Source of the DNA: an uncultured Oscillospiraceae bacterium
Lineage (GTDB): Bacteria; Bacillota; Clostridia; Oscillospirales; Ruminococcaceae
Direction of reading: 5' to 3'
Length of the DNA stretch: 64,000 bases
Assembly (NCBI GenBank): GCA_934466455.1
Contig: CAKSLF010000008.1
Location: 17,861 to 81,860, forward strand
Shown here: positions 58,646 through 64,000 of the stretch, piece after piece
Layout of the letters: each line of letters begins with the position of its first letter
How positions within the stretch are numbered: position 1 is the stretch's first letter
Notes under the pieces: generated by a model
What the model saw: only the letters and a program-made list of their open reading frames with translations
Databases searched by the model: none
Told to the model about the DNA's origin: nothing
Made by a program: the position numbers and the translations under genes

Positions 58646-58670
58646 GCAAAGCGGGAACCTTTTGGCAAAT

Positions 58671-58699
58671 AAAAAAATGCTTCCCGAAAAAGGGAAGCA
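58671..58699 (-). terminator. Terminator of the carD gene
   Basis: Minus strand TGCTTCCC / GGGAAGCA stem, loop TTTTTC, then TTTTTTT. Confidence 0.8.
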
Positions 58700-58715
58700 C
58701 CTTTATCAAAAAAGC

Positions 58716-59213
58716 TTACTTTGTGTGCGCTTTAATGAAATCAACCACCTCGCCGGGCTTGATTCCGAGCACCCAGGCAAATTCGCCGTAAAGCAGCCGT
58801 TCTGCCCGCTGCATAATAATTTCATCGGAGCTGCGCAGCTTTTTGCCTCTTTCGGCAAGCTCAGTTTTGCGCCGGTGCAGCGTGCTGATAAGGTTTACAA
58901 TATCGCTTCTGCTTCCGCCTTCAAGCAGGCTGCGGAAGCGTTCTCCCCGTTCCTTGTCGTTTTGTATCCAGTCAAAGCCCTTTGCGGGCATTGCGTTTAT
59001 TATTTCATAAACTTCCTTTTCGGAAAGCAAACTTCGCATATGGGAGGAAAGCTTTTCGTTGTCGGTAGGTATGTATACGGTGGAACGCTCGTCATAAACC
59101 GGTTGAAGGACATAATATTCCCTCTTTCCCGTGCCGCAGTCACGGACGCAGATGTCCTGCACCCGGCAAATGCCGCTTGCTCCGTATACAAAAATTTCGC
59201 CGATGTTAAACAA
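58716..59213 (-). CDS. CarD/CdnL-family RNA polymerase-binding regulator
   Basis: 165 residues: an RNA-polymerase-interacting Tudor-like N-terminus (FNIGEIFVYGASGICRVQDI, EYYVLQPVYDERSTVYIPTD) and a helical DNA-binding C-terminus. The family stabilises promoter open complexes, often for rRNA. Two adjacent TTG codons (59214-59216 and 59211-59213) follow AAAGGAAG; the second gives MFNIGE, matching family length and 8-base spacing. Confidence 0.88.
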   Translation of the reverse strand: MFNIGEIFVYGASGICRVQDICVRDCGTGKREYYVLQPVYDERSTVYIPTDNEKLSSHMRSLLSEKEVYEIINAMPAKGFDWIQNDKERGERFRSLLEGGSRSDIVNLISTLHRRKTELAERGKKLRSSDEIIMQRAERLLYGEFAWVLGIKPGEVVDFIKAHTK

Positions 59214-59361
59214 CAAAAAAACTTCCTTTCACCGATATGCGGCAGTAATCGGGCATATTCGCCCTTACATGTTTATTATACAACATTTTTGCCAAAAAAG
59301 TTATAGGCAAAATAGACAAAAAAATATTTTTCCCGCCGTATATCGGGAAAAAACGCACAGC

Positions 59362-59395
59362 ACAAAAAAATCCCGCTGCATTGCAGCGGGATTTT
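59362..59395 (-). repeat. 34-bp terminator repeat, copy 1
   Basis: An A-run, the perfect palindrome ATCCCGCTGCA-T-TGCAGCGGGAT, and T's. Identical over 34 bases to copy 2 at 60465-60498. It terminates the AT-rich HIRAN-like gene on the minus strand. Confidence 0.9.
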
Positions 59396-59402
59396 GAAAT
59401 GA

Positions 59403-60389
59403 CTATTTATAGAATATTTCAATGTCGGCTTTATATCCACCATCGTCGGTTTCGCCAATATTATTTATTCGTAAGAATTTTATTCTGTTTTCGTTTTCGT
59501 TAATGAATTCAACGGCTTTGCTTCCAATCTCACCAAGCTCTTCACTACATTCATTAGTAATAATGTAATTATCCGTGTCAGCCGAAAACTCATAATTCAC
59601 AACATCTTTATCATTGCACCATGATATGTTGTTATACCGGCTGCTTGAAAAATTATCTTCCTTTTTAGTGATTCTCGTTAACTTGAATTTTTTTATTTGT
59701 AAAGAGTCGGCACTACGGTAAAATCCAATTTTTATTGTTGCTCTGTTTTGTGTGGTATCAATTTTGTTGATGTACCCGATAATAGGCTCATCACGGTTTA
59801 TCCAGTCATTTGCCATATCTTTAATTTTTCCTTTGAATAAATAACCAACTTTTGTATCATTAAAGTATACAGCAATAGCTTCACCGTCGGCTTCGTTATT
59901 AGGTTCTTGCCTAAATGTAATTTCCTTTCCTCCGTTTCCCGTTAACACAGCCGTATTTGCAAAGGCTAAGTTTTGCTCATATGAATATATCAAGTATGTA
60001 TCATCACTGGAATCATAAACAGGGAACAAATCATAATCTCTTTCACTTTCCGGCTTTGCCAGTACCGTTGTATGTGGCGGTATATATGAGCTGCGATTGA
60101 CAGGCTTTTCAGCAATAGAAACCCTACTATTTTTTGCAGGCACAACAGGTTTAACTGTCACAGAATTTTTGGAGTTAAATTCTACAATTTTCTTTTTTAA
60201 TAAAAAATATACCAATAGAAATAATGCACCTATGATTAAATATACTAAAATAAAAATCGGATCACCAGCAAGATAGGTTAGCCCATTGAGGATAAAAATA
60301 GCTCCAACAATCAAACAGATTTTTTTCAAGGTATCAACTGTCTTTGGCTTAAATTCCATTTTGAAAATTTTAATATTTTCTTCGTTCAT
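59403..60389 (-). CDS. AT-rich HIRAN-domain-like membrane protein
   Basis: 328 residues. Two N-terminal membrane spans (about 22-42 and 44-65, IFILVYLIIGALFLLVYFLL) precede a linker. A HIRAN-like core (about 150-235) follows, recognised from EITFRQEPNNEADGEAIAVY and FNDTKVGYLFKGKIKDMAND. HIRAN domains bind DNA ends or act in repair-linked enzymes, but a membrane-tethered one is unusual. The gene is clearly more AT-rich and uses more A/T-ending codons than its neighbours, suggesting recent acquisition. Ribosome site GGGGGG; promoter-like TTGCTT-17-TAATAT upstream. Flanked by identical 34-bp terminators. Confidence 0.7.
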   Translation of the reverse strand: MNEENIKIFKMEFKPKTVDTLKKICLIVGAIFILNGLTYLAGDPIFILVYLIIGALFLLVYFLLKKKIVEFNSKNSVTVKPVVPAKNSRVSIAEKPVNRSSYIPPHTTVLAKPESERDYDLFPVYDSSDDTYLIYSYEQNLAFANTAVLTGNGGKEITFRQEPNNEADGEAIAVYFNDTKVGYLFKGKIKDMANDWINRDEPIIGYINKIDTTQNRATIKIGFYRSADSLQIKKFKLTRITKKEDNFSSSRYNNISWCNDKDVVNYEFSADTDNYIITNECSEELGEIGSKAVEFINENENRIKFLRINNIGETDDGGYKADIEIFYK

Positions 60390-60464
60390 AAAAACACCCC
60401 CCTATATTATTTACATATTAACAATAAAACCATAAAAAAGCAACATAATTAAAGGCAAAATACA

Positions 60465-60498
60465 ACAAAAAAATCCCGCTGCATTGCAGCGGGATTTT
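60465..60498 (-). repeat. 34-bp terminator repeat, copy 2
   Basis: Identical to copy 1. It acts as the terminator of rplM-rpsI on the minus strand and is probably the ancestral copy. Confidence 0.9.
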
Positions 60499-60524
60499 TG
60501 ACGAAAATTCGTAAAAAAACGAAA

Positions 60525-60926
60525 TTAACGTTTGCTGAACTGAGGAGCACGACGGGCTTTTTTAAGACCGTATTTCTTACGCTCTTTCATTCTCGGGTCA
60601 CGAGTGAGGAAGCCGGCTTTCTTGAGGAGAGGACGATATTCGTCGCTTGCCTGAAGAAGAGCACGGGAAAGACCGTGACGGATTGCGCCGGCCTGACCGG
60701 TAACGCCGCCGCCTGCAACGGTGCAAACAATATCAACCGTGCCGAGGGTTTCGGTAAGCTCAAGGGGCTGACGGACGATAAGCTTCAGGGTATCAAGACC
60801 GAAGTAATCTTCGATATCTCTGCCGTTGATGGTGATAGCACCGGTTCCGTTGGGATAAACGCGGACGCGGGAAACAGAGCTTTTTCTTCTACCGGTACCG
60901 TAGAAGTAAGGTTTAGAATCATACAT
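60525..60926 (-). CDS. rpsI: 30S ribosomal protein S9
   Basis: 133 residues: FYGTGRRKSSVSRVRVYPNG, TVAGGGVTGQAGAIRHGLSR and the universal basic C-terminus KKARRAPQFSKR that reaches the P site. Forms the standard rplM-rpsI operon. Confidence 0.98.
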   Translation of the reverse strand: MYDSKPYFYGTGRRKSSVSRVRVYPNGTGAITINGRDIEDYFGLDTLKLIVRQPLELTETLGTVDIVCTVAGGGVTGQAGAIRHGLSRALLQASDEYRPLLKKAGFLTRDPRMKERKKYGLKKARRAPQFSKR

Positions 60927-60947
60927 GGTTTAAGTCCTCCTTCCGAA

Positions 60948-61376
60948 TCAGCGTACCCAGGCTTCGGGAGCCTGCGCCTGTTGTTTATGGTCTGCACCGG
61001 CGTAGATGTGGCAGCGGGTAAGGCTCTTTGCGCCGACGCTGTTTGCGGGAAGCATACCTTTAATAGCAAGCTTCATTGCAAACTCGGGTTTTTTTGCCAT
61101 AAGGGTTTTGTAGTTGACCTCTTTAAGATGACCTACATAACCGGTATGATGGCGATACATTTTCTGGATAAGTTTTTTGCCGGTAAGAACAGCTTTGGAT
61201 GCGTTTATGATAACAACATAATCGCCGCAGTCTGCATGAGGGGCAAAGTCAACTTTATGTTTGCCGCGAAGAAGGTTCGCAGCGGTAACGGCAGTGCGTC
61301 CGAGGGGTTTGCCGGCTGCATCGAGAACATACCATTTACGCTCGATGGTAGCAGCCTTGGGCATAGTAGTGGACAT
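60948..61376 (-). CDS. rplM: 50S ribosomal protein L13
   Basis: 142 residues: IERKWYVLDAAGKPLGRTAV, DYVVIINASKAVLTGKKL, MYRHHTGYVGHLKEVNYKTL and the C-terminal YAGADHKQQAQAPEAW. The ATG at 61376 has AAGGAGG; the longer open frame upstream crosses the promoter. Confidence 0.98.
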   Translation of the reverse strand: MSTTMPKAATIERKWYVLDAAGKPLGRTAVTAANLLRGKHKVDFAPHADCGDYVVIINASKAVLTGKKLIQKMYRHHTGYVGHLKEVNYKTLMAKKPEFAMKLAIKGMLPANSVGAKSLTRCHIYAGADHKQQAQAPEAWVR

Positions 61377-61434
61377 GGCGTTTACCTCCTTGTTTTCCTT
61401 TGTTTTTTCTTTCGTCTTGAAAGCAACAAGTGTT

Positions 61435-61463
61435 ATTATAATCAAAGAAAATGCCTCTGTCAA
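61435..61463 (-). promoter_or_regulatory. Consensus promoter of rplM-rpsI
   Basis: Minus strand TTGACA, 17-base spacer, TATAAT: perfect consensus. Confidence 0.92.
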
Positions 61464-61834
61464 CAGTTTTTTGAAAGAAATTTAATATAGAAGTTGAATA
61501 CTCTTGTTTTCTTTGATTTTCTCTTGTTTTCTCTTGTTTTCTCGCTTTCGATTTTACATTCTTTATGGGCTGCGTTTTTTTGCGGGGCGAATATCTGCTT
61601 TCGGTTATATCCGTTCCGAAAAAATTTGGGCAAATTTTTTCGGATTTTTTCGTCCGGCTTACGCCGGTACGCTGCGAACAGCGAAATTTGTCGGTATTTT
61701 TATTGAGAATGAGTGTATAACCCATTTCGGCAGGGGGGTGCGCCGCTTGCGGATTTTTACAAAACGAGCACAGACCATATTTTGGGGCGCACGGGCTGCA
61801 AAAGACAGTATCGCTCAAACGAAAAAACAAGTGC

Positions 61835-61869
61835 AAAAAAACGCTTCACAGAAAGCCTCTGTGAAGCGT
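61835..61869 (-). terminator. Terminator of the flavodoxin-like gene
   Basis: Minus strand ACGCTTCACAGA / TCTGTGAAGCGT perfect stem followed by TTTTTTT. Confidence 0.85.
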
Positions 61870-61914
61870 CGGTGTTTTTGAGCATAATGCGTGCTCAAAA
61901 TGAGCACGCAAGCA

Positions 61915-62442
61915 TTACATTATCTCGGGTGCGTGCTCACTTTCCGGCTCGGAGCAAAGCTCGTTTGCAAACCAAGTAATCCTGTCCGGTAAAATATCAT
62001 CGGTAAGGCGGAAGTTCGGGTCGCCCTTTGCAGCCTTAAGCATCATTTTGAGCATAAGCTTTGCCGGACCGTTTTGCTTTTCCTGAGCAAGCTCGCCGCC
62101 GAAGCACTCGACGCAAAGTGCGTGCTCAAGCACGCCCTCATCAAAATTTTTTACTATTGCCTCCGATATTTTATCCTCAAGACAGCCGCAAAGAAAAACT
62201 CCAAAGGGCATTGAAAAAAGCTGCTCCTCGTGTTTTTTGATAAAAGCGGAGATTTTTTTGTCGATTACTCCCATACGGAGGTAGGAGCCGATTGCTGCGC
62301 AGTCAAAATCGGAAAGAGCAGGCGGCTCCCCTTCGTTGATATTCCAAAGGGTGCAGTTTTCTGCGCCGAGGTTTGCAGCAAGAAGCGCAGCGCATTTTTT
62401 AGTCGTGCCCGTTTTGGAGGCGTAAATTATCAGATTTTTCAT
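61915..62442 (-). CDS. Flavodoxin-domain protein
   Basis: 175 residues: MKNLIIYASKTGTTKKCAAL (FMN phosphate loop of the TxTGTT type), DFDCAAIGSYLRMGVIDKKI and FGVFLCGCLEDKISEAIVKN. This layout resembles the Flavodoxin_5/HemG-like group that includes menaquinone-dependent protoporphyrinogen oxidase, but the heme link is not shown here. Likely a cytoplasmic electron carrier or oxidoreductase. Preceded by the MBL-fold gene on the same strand. Confidence 0.8.
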   Translation of the reverse strand: MKNLIIYASKTGTTKKCAALLAANLGAENCTLWNINEGEPPALSDFDCAAIGSYLRMGVIDKKISAFIKKHEEQLFSMPFGVFLCGCLEDKISEAIVKNFDEGVLEHALCVECFGGELAQEKQNGPAKLMLKMMLKAAKGDPNFRLTDDILPDRITWFANELCSEPESEHAPEIM

Positions 62443-62509
62443 AAGGTCACACCGCCTTTTGCAAAAGCTGTATTTACTATACCACTAAAATATCTTTTTC
62501 GCAAGCGGG

Positions 62510-63415
62510 CTATTTCTCCGTTTCAACGGAAATTTCGCTGCCGTTTGTGCTCATTGTTACGGTACCGTCAAGGTCGGTGCGAAAAACCTTTATTTTGTGC
62601 GCTTTAAGAGCCTGCTTTACGCTGTCGTGCGGGTGACCGTGAACATTTCCGCTTCCGCAGAGGATTACTCCGAAATCGGGGTTTGATGCCGAAAGAAAAT
62701 CATCCGTGGAGGAGGTACGGCTTCCGTGATGACCGATTTTAAGGACATTGCAGGAGATATCCGCCCCGGAGGCAATAAGATCCGCTTCCGCAGAAGCCTC
62801 CATATCGCCGGTAAACAAAAAAGAGGTTTCTCCGAATACAAATTTTGTTACCACAGACCAGTTGTTTATGTTGTCAAAGTAACAGTCTATGGGACCGAGT
62901 ACCATAAGCCGGGAATTATCTTCAAGAGAGAAAACATCGCCCGGCTTTGCAAAAGAAACGACGCAGCCCTTCTCGGCTTTTGCGGAGGACAAAAGCTCAT
63001 CGTAGAGTTGAGTATCGGAAATATATTCCCTCGGGATTTCCGGTAAAAGCAGCCGCTTTACCTCAAACTCCGAAAAAACCGCCGATGCGGTTCCGATATG
63101 GTCGGAATGGGGATGAGTCGCAACAAATATGTCGATGGTTTTTACACCGTATTTTTTAAGAAGCGTACAAACGGTTCTTTCACAGCCGATTTCGCCGCAA
63201 TCTATTAGCACTGTTGCGTTTTCGGTAAGAATAAGCGAACAGTCGGATTGACCCGTATCCAAAAAGCACACTTTCGCATAGCCGTGCTCAACAGGAGGCA
63301 CAGAAGGAGAAAATATTGCAGGAAACAGCTTGAGCATCAGGCAAAACGCAGCAACAACAATTACGGCAAAAAGCAGCCGCCGGGTATTTTTTGAAGGCTT
63401 TGCGGTACTTTGCAT
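62510..63415 (-). CDS. Membrane-anchored metallo-beta-lactamase-fold hydrolase (ComEC C-domain type)
   Basis: 301 residues. An N-terminal span (about 14-34) is followed by an MBL domain: VCFLDTGQSDCSLILTENAT, ATHPHSDHIGTASAVFSEF (HxHxDH), FLFTGDMEASAEADL, LKIGHHGSRTSS and C-terminal GNVHGHPHDSVKQAL. These motifs are those of the nuclease-like end of ComEC, here as a free protein outside the membrane. ATG 63415 follows GGGGGTG; the upstream frame begins before the transcription start. Promoter at 63452-63480. Confidence 0.88.
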   Translation of the reverse strand: MQSTAKPSKNTRRLLFAVIVVAAFCLMLKLFPAIFSPSVPPVEHGYAKVCFLDTGQSDCSLILTENATVLIDCGEIGCERTVCTLLKKYGVKTIDIFVATHPHSDHIGTASAVFSEFEVKRLLLPEIPREYISDTQLYDELLSSAKAEKGCVVSFAKPGDVFSLEDNSRLMVLGPIDCYFDNINNWSVVTKFVFGETSFLFTGDMEASAEADLIASGADISCNVLKIGHHGSRTSSTDDFLSASNPDFGVILCGSGNVHGHPHDSVKQALKAHKIKVFRTDLDGTVTMSTNGSEISVETEK

Positions 63416-63451
63416 CTTAAAAGCACCCCCTTTTCCAAACAATTTAGGCAT

Positions 63452-63480
63452 ATTCTAATATATTTTTGCGGCGTTTTCAA
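63452..63480 (-). promoter_or_regulatory. Sigma-A promoter for the MBL-fold gene
   Basis: Minus strand TTGAAA, 17-base spacer, TAGAAT. Confidence 0.65.
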
Positions 63481-63563
63481 GAGGGAAAAAAGAGAAAATA
63501 CTTTTTTGAGGTTTTGTGCGGACAACGGTATGAAAATCGCCGCATTTTACAGTCATTTTTTAC

Positions 63564-63592
63564 TTGACCGGGTGCGTTTTTCGTGCTATTAT
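63564..63592 (+). promoter_or_regulatory. Strong promoter of the tRNA-Ser region
   Basis: TTGACC, 17-base spacer, TATTAT, ending 18 bases before the tRNA-like RNA at 63611. Confidence 0.8.
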
Positions 63593-63610
63593 ATTTTAGT
63601 AATTATTTAC

Positions 63611-63745
63611 GGAGAGTTGTCCGAGAGGCCGAAGGTGCGACACTCGAAATCTCCCTAGGCTGACGGAAGCCCATCTTCCGAAAAGCCTTTAACCGTGCGG
63701 GTTTCGGGCACTTGCCCGCCGCAGGCACACCGTGAGTTCTAACAG
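63611..63745 (+). ncRNA. Aberrant tRNA-Ser-like RNA
   Basis: The first 39 bases look like a tRNA-Ser 5' half: GGAGAGTTGTCCGAGAGGCC (acceptor, D arm) then GAAGGTGC and an anticodon loop CTCGAAA (CGA). The anticodon stem does not pair and no 3' acceptor ACTCTCC or CCA follows. Instead TCTCC comes right after the loop and can pair with the initial GGAGA. Further hairpins follow (AGGCT/AGCCT with GGAAG/CTTCC; GCGGG/CCCGC). Near 63731 CACACCGTGAGTTCTAA resembles the start of a T arm. It is either a disrupted tRNA-Ser with inserted sequence or another structured RNA. Confidence 0.5.
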
Positions 63746-63802
63746 GAATTCTAATACAACCGAATATTTGCGTTAATCTCGGTTTTCCGAGTTAACATAT
63801 AT

Positions 63803-63891
63803 GGAGACGTATCGAAGTGGTCATAACGGACATGACTCGAAATCATGATGCCCCTTGAGGGACGAGGGTTCGAATCCCTCCGTCTCCGCCA
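63803..63891 (+). tRNA. tRNA-Ser, anticodon CGA
   Basis: An 89-nt class II tRNA: acceptor GGAGACG pairs with CGTCTCC, then G and an encoded CCA. Anticodon stem CATGA/TCATG, loop CTCGAAA with CGA (reads UCG); long variable arm GCCCC..GAGGGAC; T arm GAGGGTTCGAATCCCTC. Confidence 0.96.
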
Positions 63892-63894
63892 AAC

Positions 63895-63933
63895 AATCAG
63901 CTGGATCCCGGTTATTCCGGGACTCGGCTGATT
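63895..63933 (+). terminator. Hairpin after tRNA-Ser(CGA)
   Basis: AATCAGC / GCTGATT and CCCGG / CCGGG stem, with only a weak T-rich tail (CATATCATG). It may process or terminate the tRNA transcript. The last 67 bases (to 64000) show no recognisable feature. Confidence 0.45.
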
Positions 63934-64000
63934 CATATCATGTCACCGGAGGTAGAGCGTCGTAACGCTCGGGGATCGTAAGGCGCAAGCCTTGCAGGCC

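Larger units (their letters stand above)
61377..61914. other. Leader and intergenic region upstream of rplM
   Basis: Contains the rplM promoter and a purine-rich leader of about 50 bases. Three copies of CTCTTGTTTT lie at 61501, 61521 and 61531 (the last two in tandem). A stretch of about 290 bases follows in which I see no gene, then a terminator of the flavodoxin gene and further GTGCTCAA/TGAGCAC copies (61891-61906). Confidence 0.5.

Noticed and set aside
58580..58650. Possible magnesium riboswitch before mgtE
   Set aside because: The leader from promoter to start codon is only about 30 bases, too short for an M-box.
61377..61836. Extended N-terminus for L13
   Set aside because: The extension crosses a perfect promoter; family alignment and AAGGAGG fix the start at 61376.
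1..64000. Prophage, plasmid, transposon or defence island
   Set aside because: No integrase, transposase, phage structural, toxin-antitoxin or restriction gene was recognised; the only clear sign of transfer is the HIRAN-like gene.

Overview
This 64 kb window comes from a low-to-mid GC Gram-positive chromosome, most likely an uncultured endospore-forming member of the Clostridia (Oscillospirales-like). The evidence is a spoIIID gene behind a sigma-E-like promoter, a clear lysine riboswitch, a leucine T-box and a PyrR attenuator. Gene orders are also typical of Firmicutes: ywiB-argS, gdpP-rplI-dnaB, tilS-hpt-ftsH, tepA-ylzJ-ftsK and nadD-yqeK-rsfS-leuS. Genes have strong AGGAGG-type ribosome sites, and many start with TTG. 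It reads as ordinary chromosome: I see no prophage, plasmid backbone, transposase or CRISPR array.

Layout. 1-7200, minus strand: argS (cut by the window edge), ywiB-like DUF1934, murI, ddl, DUF4364, then a pseudouridine-phosphate glycosidase carrying a very unusual disordered tail with a zinc ribbon, and a membrane protein. 7400-10800, plus: spoIIID, a degenerate LytR-CpsA-Psr-like protein, an intergenic stretch with RNA hairpins, and a membrane glycosyltransferase. 10980-20320: tmk (minus), then gdpP-rplI, a 0.7 kb island of intergenic repeats, dnaB-tilS-hpt-ftsH. 20380-22740, minus: a U32 tRNA/rRNA hydroxylation-type protein and a WYL regulator. 23640-26560: a lysine riboswitch and the three-gene ABC importer it controls. 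26620-31360: DUF4430 lipoprotein, rsmA, an RluA-type synthase, an orphan EutP GTPase, a radical SAM protein and sfsA, followed by tRNA-Leu(CAA).

31550-43840, plus: tepA-ylzJ-uppP-ftsK-ftsY-rdgB-yhbY-nadD, a lipoprotein, a yqeK-rsfS fusion, then a T-box and leuS. 43950-51620: a membrane-anchored Ig-like protein, two small membrane proteins, pyrR-uraA with its attenuator, a secreted-type nuclease and acetyltransferases. 51830-59210: cupin, a MerR/TipAS regulator with a textbook 19-bp-spaced operator, a flavin-type gene that appears to start with ACG, an M14 peptidase, a Nudix hydrolase, a wrecked MATE pump next to its MarR regulator, tRNA-Leu(UAG), a PAP2 protein, mgtE and carD. 59360-63900: an AT-rich HIRAN-like membrane gene flanked by two identical 34-bp terminators, rpsI-rplM, a flavodoxin-like protein, a metallo-beta-lactamase-fold hydrolase, an aberrant tRNA-Ser-like RNA and a normal tRNA-Ser(CGA).

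The most unusual points are (1) a strongly over-represented octamer TTGAGCAC/GTGCTCAA in genes and in intergenic clusters; (2) the AT-rich HIRAN-like gene bracketed by duplicated terminators; (3) the PsuG-disordered-zinc ribbon fusion; (4) the tRNA-Ser-like RNA without a matching 3' half; (5) the ACG start; and (6) the YqeK-RsfS fusion that keeps an internal ribosome site. All coordinates and repeat counts were worked out by eye. No database search or folding program was run.
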